Of a stretch of 61,962 nucleotides of DNA, positions 37,998 to 45,825 are shown in pieces; within the stretch, counting starts at the first letter, position 1, and each line of letters begins with the position of its first letter. This DNA comes from an uncultured Flavobacteriaceae bacterium (lineage in GTDB: Bacteria > Bacteroidota > Bacteroidia > Flavobacteriales > Flavobacteriaceae). Both the position numbers and the translations under genes were made by a program. A model generated the notes under the pieces. The model made no database searches, was not told the origin of the DNA, and saw only the letters and a list, made by a program, of their open reading frames with translations. Where the stretch lies: contig CAJQLD010000016.1 in assembly GCA_905479095.1 (NCBI GenBank), positions 1 through 61,962 on the forward strand. The letters run 5' to 3'.

Positions 37998-38501
37998 GAC
38001 GACTTTATTCGTTTTTCCTTTAAAAATGACATCCACATGCTCATTTAAAGAAGTGGATAATGAGATCCCTTTAAAATCGGCTTTGACAGGGTATTTCTTG
38101 TGATTTCGATTTACCAAAACGGCCGTTTTAAATTGCTTTAATGGCACATCTAAAAAATGTTTCACGCCATAAATTAAAGTGGTTCCTGAATTTAGAACAT
38201 CATCCACTAAAATTAATGATTTATGGGTGTATTCTTCTTTAGTTAGAGACGTTGTTATGGCGTTTGTTGGATTTTTCTTATCAATTTTAACTTTACAAAG
38301 TATTGGTTTGATATCGCAAATCTCCTGCAAAGAGGCGCAGAGTTTTTCAGCAAACAAATAACCATTAGACGCTATTCCAGCAATAATAATTTCTTGTTCT
38401 TCCACATTTGACTCGTAAATCTGATAAGCAATTCGTTTTACTTTATGATTTATTTCGTCGTGGTTTAAAATACAATTTTCAGTTAAAGCCATAGTGTTCA
38501 T
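37989..38501 (-). CDS. PyrR-like phosphoribosyltransferase
   Basis: 170 residues (167 if started at the second ATG, 38492). The PRPP-binding motif LILVDDVLNSGTTL is intact. The preceding IIIAGIASNGYLFAEKL and the following VLVNRNHKKYPVKADFKGI, SLSTSLNEHVDV match the PyrR/type I PRTase pattern, in which PyrR has uracil phosphoribosyltransferase activity and can regulate pyr mRNA. Regulation by this homologue is not shown, and many Bacteroidota copies are simply called phosphoribosyltransferase. A -7 box ends only 5 bases before the first ATG, which suggests the second ATG or a leaderless message. Confidence 0.82.
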   Translation of the reverse strand: MNTMALTENCILNHDEINHKVKRIAYQIYESNVEEQEIIIAGIASNGYLFAEKLCASLQEICDIKPILCKVKIDKKNPTNAITTSLTKEEYTHKSLILVDDVLNSGTTLIYGVKHFLDVPLKQFKTAVLVNRNHKKYPVKADFKGISLSTSLNEHVDVIFKGKTNKVVLN

Positions 38502-38506
38502 TTGTT

Positions 38507-38514
38507 CAAAGATA
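38507..38514 (-). promoter_or_regulatory. -7 box TATCTTTG of the phosphoribosyltransferase gene
   Basis: An exact TAnnTTTG match on the minus strand, ending 5 bases before ATG 38501. Transcription would start at about the first base of that codon. No clear -33 TTG is seen. Confidence 0.5.
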
Positions 38515-38540
38515 AAAAAACTGTTTTTATTCTTTTGGGA

Positions 38541-38921
38541 TTAATCCTCTTTTTCATCGCTTTCAAGATAGCCATCAATTTCGCGACGGTCTTTTTTGGT
38601 GGGGCGTCCTTCTCCTTTTTGGCGGTAATAATCTTTAGAATATTTTAATAACTCTTGTGCTTCAAACTCCGATTTTGGAGTGGTATCAGTACGGTAAATA
38701 TCAACCAGTTTAGCCCCAACACGACTGGGCGGAATGTCCTGAACCGTTAATTGATAATTAACTTGATTAATACGGACGATTAGTTGGTCCGTTGGATAGA
38801 CCTCTCTACTGGGTTTTACAGCGGCATCATTGACCTTTACATGTCCTTTTTTACAAGCAGTAGTTGCGATATTACGGGTCTTGAAATATCGGACACACCA
38901 TAAATATTTATCGATTCTCAT
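38541..38921 (-). CDS. S4-domain RNA-binding protein (Hsp15/HslR-like)
   Basis: 126 residues. An N-terminal S4 domain (MRIDKYLWCVRYFKTRNIAT, then KKGHVKVNDAAVKPSREV) matches the Hsp15 family. Hsp15 of E. coli binds stalled 50S subunits carrying peptidyl-tRNA and helps recycle them. The C-terminal tail is highly charged (RPTKKDRREID and an acidic end), as in other members. A single gene, divergent from the FKBP lipoprotein, with the minus-strand box TATTTTTG at 38953-38960 upstream. Confidence 0.87.
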   Translation of the reverse strand: MRIDKYLWCVRYFKTRNIATTACKKGHVKVNDAAVKPSREVYPTDQLIVRINQVNYQLTVQDIPPSRVGAKLVDIYRTDTTPKSEFEAQELLKYSKDYYRQKGEGRPTKKDRREIDGYLESDEKED

Positions 38922-38952
38922 AAAATGTTTAAAACAACGTTAATGTTCCACA

Positions 38953-38960
38953 CAAAAATA
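38953..38960 (-). promoter_or_regulatory. -7 box TATTTTTG of the S4-domain gene
   Basis: An exact TAnnTTTG match, 31 bases upstream of the ATG at 38921 on the minus strand, in the short divergent gap. The -33 is not clear. Confidence 0.5.
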
Positions 38961-38997
38961 GTATAAAATTGTATCTTGCGCCATCAAATATAGTTTT

Positions 38998-40032
38998 ATG
39001 AAATTTAATTATAACATTCTTTTTATTTCTTTAATGATTGTGGCGGTCATGTCTTGTGACGATGATGATAATGGAGGTGATGCCCCTGCAGTAGTAGAAA
39101 ACGATCGTACGGAACAACAAGTTATAGATCGTGATACATTACTCAACTATTTAAACACTCATTATTACAACTCTACTGAAATAAATGCTTTAGAAAATCC
39201 TACGGTTGACGATTTGGTTTTTTCAACCCTTTCGGAAGGAGAAACAGTACCCTCTGATGCCACTTTATTAAGTTCTGTGGTTGAAACTAAAACAACCACT
39301 TACAAGGATGTAAACTATGAGTATTATATTTTAAAAATTAATCAAGGAAGTGGCGCATCGTCTCCTGTGTTTTCTGATAAAGTTCGTGTCAATTATTCGG
39401 GGTCTTTACAAGATGGAACAACGTTTGATAGCTCTTCTAGCCCTGTGAACTTTGATTTAGTATACGTTGTGGCAGGTTGGAATCGAGTGATGCCCGAGTT
39501 TAATGCAGCGAGTTCTTTTGAGTCAAACTCAGATGGAACCGTCGGTTTTTCTGGTTATGGAATGGGGGCGATGTTCTTACCCTCGGGATTAGGATATTAT
39601 GCCGATCCCAAACCATCGATCCCATCTTATTCGAATTTGATTTTCAAGTTCGAACTTATACAAACTGAAGTGAATGATCACGACGGGGATTATGTTTCTT
39701 CTTACCTTGAAGATATTAACGGCGATTTTGATTTATTTAATGATGATACTGATGGTGATTTAACGCCCGATTTCGCAGATACTGACGATGATGGTGACGG
39801 CACAAATACGGCTAATGAAGTTGAAGTTACTAAATACACTAATGCATCTTTAGCAGTTCTTAAAAATGAAATTAAGGAGGTTTCATTGAACGATAATCAG
39901 TTTTTCACAGCCATTAAGGAGAAAAATGACGGTACCTACTACGCGAACCTTATTACCTTGGTTGACACCAATGGCAATGGAATCCCTAATTATTTAGATG
40001 CGACTGAGTCTAAGACTCAAATGGTCAATTAA
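38998..40032 (+). CDS. FKBP-type peptidyl-prolyl isomerase lipoprotein with acidic calcium-binding-type repeats
   Basis: 344 residues. The signal ends in VAVMSC (lipobox), and the Cys is followed at once by DDDDNGGD, an acidic stretch like the lipoprotein export signal that sends Bacteroidota lipoproteins to the cell surface. Residues ~105-222 form an FKBP domain (DKVRVNYSGSLQDGTTFDSS, then SGYGMGAMFLPSGLGYY and LIFKFELI). After it come aspartate-rich repeats of thrombospondin-type-3/EF-like form (DHDGDYV, DINGDFDLFNDDTDGD, DTDDDGDGTNTANE, DTNGNGIPNYLD) that probably bind calcium. It is related in type to the gliding-motility PPIase GldI but much longer, so I do not call it gldI. It is single, with a perfect terminator behind it. 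Confidence 0.86.
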   Translation: MKFNYNILFISLMIVAVMSCDDDDNGGDAPAVVENDRTEQQVIDRDTLLNYLNTHYYNSTEINALENPTVDDLVFSTLSEGETVPSDATLLSSVVETKTTTYKDVNYEYYILKINQGSGASSPVFSDKVRVNYSGSLQDGTTFDSSSSPVNFDLVYVVAGWNRVMPEFNAASSFESNSDGTVGFSGYGMGAMFLPSGLGYYADPKPSIPSYSNLIFKFELIQTEVNDHDGDYVSSYLEDINGDFDLFNDDTDGDLTPDFADTDDDGDGTNTANEVEVTKYTNASLAVLKNEIKEVSLNDNQFFTAIKEKNDGTYYANLITLVDTNGNGIPNYLDATESKTQMVN

Positions 40033-40050
40033 CACTAACAGATACACATA

Positions 40051-40080
40051 AAAAAAGAGTCGCAATTGCGACTCTTTTTT
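40051..40080. terminator. Perfect bidirectional terminator palindrome
   Basis: A 30-base perfect palindrome with a GAGTCGCAATTGCGACTC core and A/T-tract ends lies between two convergent genes, the FKBP lipoprotein and the transketolase C-terminal subunit. Its core sequence resembles that of the terminator at 20417. Confidence 0.85.
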
Positions 40081-40104
40081 AGTTAAAATAGTTTGTAGAG
40101 CGTA

Positions 40105-41058
40105 TTACTTTCTCTTTATAACTTTAAGGGCTTTCTCAACAATGCTGCCACTGTTTAAGCCGTATTTTTCCATCAGTTGCGCAGGCGTCCCCGATTCACC
40201 AAACGTATCATTTGTCGCCACAAATTCTTGTGGAGTTGGATGGTGAAGTGCTAAAACTCTTGCAACGCTTTCGCCTAAACCTCCTAAGAAGTTGTGCTCT
40301 TCGGCAGTCACAATACAGCCTGTTTTAGCAACAGAGTCTATTATAGCTTTATCGTCTAAAGGTTTAATGGTGTGGATGTTGATCACTTCTGCAGAAATTC
40401 CTTGTTCGTGCAATACTTTAGCCGCTTCAAGTGCTTCCCAAACAAGATGCCCTGTTGCTACAATTGTGACATCAGAACCTTCTTGAAGTTGTACGGCTTT
40501 CCCGATTTCAAATACTTGATCTGAAGGCGTGAATACAGGCACTGCTGGTCGTCCAAATCTTAGGTACACAGGCCCTTCATAATCGGCGATCGCAATAGTT
40601 GCTGCTTTGGTTTGGTTGTAATCACACGTATTAATAACCACCATGCCAGGAAGCATTTTCATAAGACCAATGTCTTCTAGGATTTGGTGCGTTGCCCCAT
40701 CCTCTCCTAAAGTTAATCCGGCATGCGATGCACAGATTTTTACATTTTTATCAGAGTACGCAATAGACTGTCTGATTTGATCATAAACACGTCCTGTAGA
40801 AAAATTAGCAAAAGTCCCCGTGAAAGGTATTTTACCTCCAATAGTTAATCCTGCCGCTATGCCCATCATATTGGCTTCTGCAATTCCAATCTGAAAGAAG
40901 CGCTCTGGGTTTTCATCAATAAATTGATTCATTTTTAAGGACCCAATCAAATCTGCACAAAGTGCCACGACGTTTGGGTTGGTTCTTCCGAGTTCTGCAA
41001 GACCTGCTCCAAAACCACTTCTCGTATCTTTTTTCTCTGTATATGTGTAAGTTTTCAT
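40105..41058 (-). CDS. Transketolase, C-terminal subunit
   Basis: 317 residues carrying the pyrimidine-binding and C-terminal domains of transketolase as a separate protein. Landmarks: [38 protein letters not shown] with the catalytic Glu that activates thiamine diphosphate, [20 protein letters not shown], and the C-terminal [20 protein letters not shown]. It works with the N-terminal subunit encoded 18 bases upstream to move two-carbon units in the non-oxidative pentose phosphate pathway. The similar E1-beta and DXS families are less likely given these motifs and the partner. Confidence 0.93.
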   Translation of the reverse strand: MKTYTYTEKKDTRSGFGAGLAELGRTNPNVVALCADLIGSLKMNQFIDENPERFFQIGIAEANMMGIAAGLTIGGKIPFTGTFANFSTGRVYDQIRQSIAYSDKNVKICASHAGLTLGEDGATHQILEDIGLMKMLPGMVVINTCDYNQTKAATIAIADYEGPVYLRFGRPAVPVFTPSDQVFEIGKAVQLQEGSDVTIVATGHLVWEALEAAKVLHEQGISAEVINIHTIKPLDDKAIIDSVAKTGCIVTAEEHNFLGGLGESVARVLALHHPTPQEFVATNDTFGESGTPAQLMEKYGLNSGSIVEKALKVIKRK

Positions 41059-41076
41059 TTTTTTTTGGTTTTGAAT

Positions 41077-41919
41077 TTAATAGTCTCCTAAAGTTTCTGG
41101 ATTTTGATTTAAAGCGTCTGCCAATTGTTCATCGTTAGGCGCTTTTCCATGCCATGCATGGGTATGCATCATAAAATCAACTCCATTACCCATCATCGTT
41201 TTAAGGAGGACACACACCGGCTTTCCTTTTCCAGTGGCAGCTTTGGCTGTTGCCATTCCTTCTAATATAGCCTCAATATCATTACCGTTTTCAATTTCAA
41301 TAACCGTCCAGTCAAAAGCTTCAAACTTTCCTTTAATACTTCCCATTGGAAGCACATCGTCTGTAGCGCCATCAATTTGTTTACCGTTTAAATCGATGGT
41401 TGCTATTAAATTATCAATATTTTTTGCAGAAGCATACATAATCGCTTCCCAATTTTGTCCTTCTTGCAACTCACCATCTCCGTGTAGCGTATAGATAAGA
41501 CTCGAATCGTTATTCAGTTTTTTTGTTTGAGCAGCTCCTAAAGCAACCGAAAGCCCTTGTCCTAAGGACCCAGAAGCAATCCGTACACCAGGAAGTCCCT
41601 CATGCGTTGTAGGATGTCCTTGTAACCTCGAGTTTAACAATCTAAACGTATTTAATTCCTCGATAGGGAAGTAACCTGAATGCGCCAATACACTGTAAAA
41701 AACAGGTGAAATATGTCCATTTGATAGGAAAAATAAATCCTCATTGATGCCATCCATGTCAAATCCTTCTTTGCGATCCATGATATTGGTATAGAGTGCA
41801 ACTAGAAATTCTGCACAGCCCAATGAACCTCCTGGATGACCAGAATTTACTTTGTGAACCATTCGTAAAATATCTCTACGAACTTGGGTTGTTAAATCTT
41901 TTAAATTTTCATTCGACAT
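41077..41919 (-). CDS. Transketolase, N-terminal subunit
   Basis: 280 residues with the diphosphate-binding half of transketolase: the N-terminal VNSGHPGGSLGCAEFLVALY, the loop RLQGHPTTHEGLPGVRIASG, SLGQGLSVALGAAQ, and the thiamine-diphosphate/Mg motif GDGELQEGQNWEA ending in NLIATIDLNGKQIDG. Split transketolases of this kind occur in many Bacteroidota, Archaea and Firmicutes. First gene of a two-gene operon with a strong promoter. Confidence 0.94.
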   Translation of the reverse strand: MSNENLKDLTTQVRRDILRMVHKVNSGHPGGSLGCAEFLVALYTNIMDRKEGFDMDGINEDLFFLSNGHISPVFYSVLAHSGYFPIEELNTFRLLNSRLQGHPTTHEGLPGVRIASGSLGQGLSVALGAAQTKKLNNDSSLIYTLHGDGELQEGQNWEAIMYASAKNIDNLIATIDLNGKQIDGATDDVLPMGSIKGKFEAFDWTVIEIENGNDIEAILEGMATAKAATGKGKPVCVLLKTMMGNGVDFMMHTHAWHGKAPNDEQLADALNQNPETLGDY

Positions 41920-41952
41920 TGGCTAGGTTTTAGATGTTAAAAAATCGATTTT

Positions 41953-41982
41953 CAAAGATAATTCTAATTTTAAATAGACAAA
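41953..41982 (-). promoter_or_regulatory. Promoter of the transketolase operon (TTTG-N18-TATCTTTG)
   Basis: On the minus strand, -33 TTTG (41979-41982) and -7 TATCTTTG (41953-41960) have 18-base spacing, a full match to the Bacteroidota consensus, 34 bases upstream of the start codon. Confidence 0.8.
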
Positions 41983-42087
41983 ATATTTAATCTTGTAAAT
42001 TTCATAAATTAACTAACAATTTATAAAAAGATGCTGCTTGTGTATATATGTGTAATTTCTTTTCTATTTTTACACTGATTTTTGAAC

Positions 42088-42095
42088 TATTTTTG
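42088..42095 (+). promoter_or_regulatory. TATTTTTG box abutting the LTA synthase-like ORF
   Basis: An exact TAnnTTTG match ends one base before ATG 42096. If it is a true -7 box, the message starts near 42102 and translation would begin at ATG 42132; if not, it is chance in AT-rich DNA. No -33 TTG at proper spacing is seen. Confidence 0.35.
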
Positions 42096-44021
42096 ATGCT
42101 ACAATTTTTGAGATTACACGAATATAAAGTGATGATATATAGACTTTTACTTGTCTATTTGTTTTATGCGGTAAGTCGTTTTTTATTTTTTATTTATAAT
42201 TTTTCTCTTTTAGAAATTGATTCGCTCGGCGAGTATCTAAGATTGAGTTATCATGGACTAGCCTTTGATACGACGGCTATATTTTACTTAAACAGTTTAT
42301 TTGTAGTCCTTTCCATGCTTCCATTTCGGATAAATACGCATAAAACCTACCAAAAAGTCTTGTTTTTCATCTATTTCTTGACCAATTTGATTGGAATGGC
42401 TTTTAATTTTGTGGATTTAATTTATTATAAATACAATTACAATAGAACCACCGTTTCCGAATGGGCAGTGATTGAAAACGAACAAAACAAAGTACAAATG
42501 TTACTTCGCTTTGCCGTGAGTTATTGGCATGTTTTTCTCTTGTTTTTTCTGGTTACAATCGTATGGATTTACCTCTATAAAAAAATCTCCGTAAAATCTA
42601 AACCCTATCCAAAGGGACTTATCTCATATTTGACGACCTCAGTGGTTTCATTTTTGATTATGGCAACGCTTATGATTGGCGGTATTCGAAGTGATTTTAA
42701 AAAGAGTACACGCCCTATTAATTTAGTGGATGCGAATCGACATGTTACTAAAATTCAACAAGCAGATTTTGTATTAAACACGCCTTTTGCAATTATTAGA
42801 ACCTTCAATAAAAAAACCTTTAAAAAAGTAACCTACGAAATTCCGCAATCAGAAATTGATCGTTTGATACAACCCATTAAGCAATACACTAAAGATGTAA
42901 AGACAAAGCCAAACATTGTTGTATTTATTACGGAAAGTTTTAGTCGAGAATATATGGGGGCTTTTAATGAACCGACTCAAATACCTGATTATGTGAGTTA
43001 TACGCCTTTTTTAGATTCATTAGCTTCTAGAAGCTTGGTGTTCAACAATGCATTTGCCAATGGAAGAAAATCGATACACGGCATGTCGTCTGTCTTGGCA
43101 GGAATCCCCTCCTTTAAAGATGCTTTTACGTCTTCGCCCTACACAAATCAAAATGTAGAATCGGTGGTATCGGTATTAAATTCAGAAGGCTACGACACCT
43201 CCTTTTTTCATGGCGCACCTAATGGTTCTATGGGGTTTTTAGGGTTTTCAAATATTTTAGGATTTGATCATTATTATGGAAAAACAGAATTTAATAACGA
43301 CGCCTTGTTTGATGGGTTTTGGGGGATTTGGGATGCTCCATTTTTTCAGTTTACCAAAGATGTTTTAGACGCTAAAACCGACCCATTTTTTGCGACCATT
43401 TTTACGGTAACGTCTCATGAGCCTTATATTATTCCCGATGAATTTGAAGGTCAATTTCCCAAAGGGGATGTGCAAATGCATCAATGTGTAGGGTATACCG
43501 ATTTTGCTTTTAAACAGTTTTTTGAAGCCTCTAAAAAAGAAGCTTGGTTTCAGAATACCATTTTTATTATTACAGCCGATCATACAAATCAAGTGAATTA
43601 CAAAGAATACTATAAGATGATTAATCGGTATGCCGTTCCTATCATGATATATAGTCCTAATGAGGAATTTATAGGCGTAAATAATGAACTAGCCCAACAA
43701 ATAGATATCTATCCAACCATTTTGGATATGGTCGGTTATCAGAAACCATTTAGAAGTTGGGGACGTAGTTTGGTTGATTCGAGTGTAGATAAAATGCAAC
43801 CCTATGTTATGAACCATAATGGCCAAAATTATCAATATAGCAAAGGGAATATAATTTGTATCTTTGATGGCGTACGAGCTATTGGTTTTTATGATATAAA
43901 TGATTTAGGATTGGAACGTAATTTAATTTCAAATCGTACAGAAGAAATGGACGAGGTCGAGTTGGCTTGTAAAGCATTTTTAAAAGATTATTTTGATAGA
44001 ATTATTGACAGGAACTTATAA
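42096..44021 (+). CDS. LTA synthase-family membrane sulfatase-fold enzyme
   Basis: About 641 residues from ATG 42096. ATG 42048 would add a doubtful 16-residue hydrophobic stretch, and ATG 42132 is also possible. Five membrane helices (to ~residue 190) precede an extracytoplasmic alkaline-phosphatase/sulfatase domain: VVFITESFSREYMGAF with the first metal ligand, NAFANGRKSIHGMSSVLAG around the expected nucleophile, FATIFTVTSHEPY, and IIITADHTNQ with the Asp-His metal pair. In Gram-positives this family makes lipoteichoic acid; in Gram-negatives relatives move phosphoglycerol or phosphoethanolamine onto glucans or lipids. The substrate here is unknown. It is followed after 16 bases by a membrane-anchored phosphatase, probably the same operon. 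Confidence 0.85.
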   Translation: MLQFLRLHEYKVMIYRLLLVYLFYAVSRFLFFIYNFSLLEIDSLGEYLRLSYHGLAFDTTAIFYLNSLFVVLSMLPFRINTHKTYQKVLFFIYFLTNLIGMAFNFVDLIYYKYNYNRTTVSEWAVIENEQNKVQMLLRFAVSYWHVFLLFFLVTIVWIYLYKKISVKSKPYPKGLISYLTTSVVSFLIMATLMIGGIRSDFKKSTRPINLVDANRHVTKIQQADFVLNTPFAIIRTFNKKTFKKVTYEIPQSEIDRLIQPIKQYTKDVKTKPNIVVFITESFSREYMGAFNEPTQIPDYVSYTPFLDSLASRSLVFNNAFANGRKSIHGMSSVLAGIPSFKDAFTSSPYTNQNVESVVSVLNSEGYDTSFFHGAPNGSMGFLGFSNILGFDHYYGKTEFNNDALFDGFWGIWDAPFFQFTKDVLDAKTDPFFATIFTVTSHEPYIIPDEFEGQFPKGDVQMHQCVGYTDFAFKQFFEASKKEAWFQNTIFIITADHTNQVNYKEYYKMINRYAVPIMIYSPNEEFIGVNNELAQQIDIYPTILDMVGYQKPFRSWGRSLVDSSVDKMQPYVMNHNGQNYQYSKGNIICIFDGVRAIGFYDINDLGLERNLISNRTEEMDEVELACKAFLKDYFDRIIDRNL

Positions 44022-44037
44022 TTAAATTTTAATTTTG

Positions 44038-44607
44038 ATGAAAAAAAAAATAGGACTTCTTCTTTTGAGTGTGATACTTATAGGCGCTTCTAAATACGTT
44101 TATGATGTAAATCTTAATTATAATTTTAAAGAAATTTCAGAAAATAAGGTGTATAAATCAGGCGTAATCCCACCTGAAAAAATCGCTGATTATGTAGAAG
44201 ATCATCAACTAAAAAGTGTTATTGATTTACGATTTCCACATACGCTCGATAAAGTAAATAACCCCGAAATCCCACAGGAATTGACAGATGAAAAAGAAGC
44301 GGTTGAGAAGTTAGAAGGCGTTACTTATTTTAATCTTGGGACCGATCAAGTTCCCACTCAAGAAACCGTCGATAAATTCCTAGAAATTATGGACGACTCC
44401 TCCAATTACCCGGTTTTAATTCATTGTTACCATGGCGTTGGCCGTGCACAAATGTTTTCGGCACTTTACCGAATTGAATATGAAGGGTGGACCAATCAAG
44501 AAGCACGCGAACAAACACGATTGTTATTAAAAGGTAGTTCGTTTGATGAAGGTGCTCCTAAAGGCGATTATTTAATCAACTACAAGTCGCGATCAAGTAA
44601 AGAATAG
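44038..44607 (+). CDS. Membrane-anchored dual-specificity/tyrosine phosphatase-like protein
   Basis: 189 residues from the ATG at 44038; a TTG one codon earlier is in frame. An N-terminal hydrophobic segment (GLLLLSVILIGASKYVY) anchors or exports it. The rest is a cysteine phosphatase domain with FKEISENKVYKSGVIPP, SVIDLRFPHT and the signature IHCYHGVGRAQ (HCx5R), so the catalytic Cys-Arg loop is complete. Such proteins dephosphorylate phosphotyrosine, phosphoinositides or other phospho-substrates. The position 16 bases after the LTA synthase-like enzyme suggests an envelope-linked phosphate substrate (inference). Confidence 0.83.
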   Translation: MKKKIGLLLLSVILIGASKYVYDVNLNYNFKEISENKVYKSGVIPPEKIADYVEDHQLKSVIDLRFPHTLDKVNNPEIPQELTDEKEAVEKLEGVTYFNLGTDQVPTQETVDKFLEIMDDSSNYPVLIHCYHGVGRAQMFSALYRIEYEGWTNQEAREQTRLLLKGSSFDEGAPKGDYLINYKSRSSKE

Positions 44608-44691
44608 CGTTCAGAAGTTTTGTGCTTAGGGTATTAAAGTTACTTTTACACATTAAAATAGTGTTTCCATTAACCATGTAATTTTAAGAGT

Positions 44692-45822
44692 TTGAAATTT
44701 GATTTACTAAAAAAAGACCCAGCGACGAGAGCGAGAGCTGCCACCTTAACCACAGATCATGGTGTGATTGAAACCCCTATTTTTATGCCCGTAGGCACTG
44801 TGGGGACTGTAAAAGGCGTGCATCAACGCGAACTTAAAAATGATATCAACCCTGATGTGATTTTAGCAAACACCTATCATTTATTTCTTCGACCACAAAT
44901 CGATATATTAGAAAAAGCGGGCGGACTTCATAAATTCATGAACTGGGATCGAAATATTCTGACAGATTCTGGAGGCTATCAAGTATATTCACTTTCTGCC
45001 AACCGCAAAATTAAAGAAGAAGGGGTTAAATTTAAAAGCCATATAGATGGGAGTATGCATACATTTACACCCGAAAATGTTATGGAAATTCAACGAAGTA
45101 TTGGCGCTGATATCATCATGGCTTTTGACGAATGTACGCCTTACCCATGTGATTATAATTATGCGAAACGGTCAATGCATATGACCCATCGTTGGTTAGA
45201 CCGCTGTATCAATCACCTAGATAAAACACCATTAAAATACGATCATAGTCAAGCCTTTTTTCCAATTGTTCAGGGAAGTACTTATACAGACTTAAGAAAA
45301 CAATCCGCTGAATACATCGCCAATGCAGGCGCAGTTGGAAATGCCATTGGCGGCCTTTCGGTAGGAGAACCTGCCGAAGAAATGTACGCCATGACCGATG
45401 TTGTTTGTGAAATCCTTCCTGAAGATAAACCTCGTTATTTGATGGGGGTTGGAACGCCTATTAATATTCTCGAAAACATTGCACTCGGAATCGATATGTT
45501 TGATTGTGTCATGCCAACTCGAAATGCCAGAAATGGAATGTTGTTTACCGCGTACGGGTCGATAAATATTAAAAATCAAAAATGGAGAGACGATTTTTCT
45601 CCTATCGATGAAATGGGAATCACTTTTGTGGATACCGAGTATTCAAAAGCATATCTAAAACATTTGTTCAGTGTTAACGAATTATTAGGAAAACAAATCG
45701 CAACAATTCATAACTTAGGGTTTTATTTATGGTTAACCCGTGAAGCTAGAAAACATATTTTAGCAGGTGATTTTGGAACGTGGAAAGCTATGATGGTCAA
45801 ACAAATGGATAATCGTTTATAA
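44692..45822 (+). CDS. tgt: tRNA-guanine transglycosylase (queuine/preQ1 tRNA-ribosyltransferase)
   Basis: 376 residues. The start is TTG; it yields MKFDLLKKDPATRARA, the family's normal N-terminus, and no ATG precedes it. It exchanges guanine-34 of GUN-anticodon tRNAs for preQ1. LTDSGGYQVYSLS holds the general Asp, GGLSVGEPAEEMY the substrate loop, and GIDMFDCVMPTRNARNG the nucleophilic Asp. The usual zinc site CxCxxC near residues 308-318 is absent: the sequence is DEMGITFVDTEYSKAYLKH, although the fourth ligand His340 (IATIHNLGFY) remains. It is followed after 3 bases by an LptF/G permease. Confidence 0.94.
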   Translation: MKFDLLKKDPATRARAATLTTDHGVIETPIFMPVGTVGTVKGVHQRELKNDINPDVILANTYHLFLRPQIDILEKAGGLHKFMNWDRNILTDSGGYQVYSLSANRKIKEEGVKFKSHIDGSMHTFTPENVMEIQRSIGADIIMAFDECTPYPCDYNYAKRSMHMTHRWLDRCINHLDKTPLKYDHSQAFFPIVQGSTYTDLRKQSAEYIANAGAVGNAIGGLSVGEPAEEMYAMTDVVCEILPEDKPRYLMGVGTPINILENIALGIDMFDCVMPTRNARNGMLFTAYGSINIKNQKWRDDFSPIDEMGITFVDTEYSKAYLKHLFSVNELLGKQIATIHNLGFYLWLTREARKHILAGDFGTWKAMMVKQMDNRL

Positions 45823-45825
45823 CAA

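Noticed and set aside
42048-42095. Upstream ATG start of the LTA synthase-like gene
   Set aside because: It would add an extra short hydrophobic leader not expected for the family, and it lies upstream of a possible -7 box.
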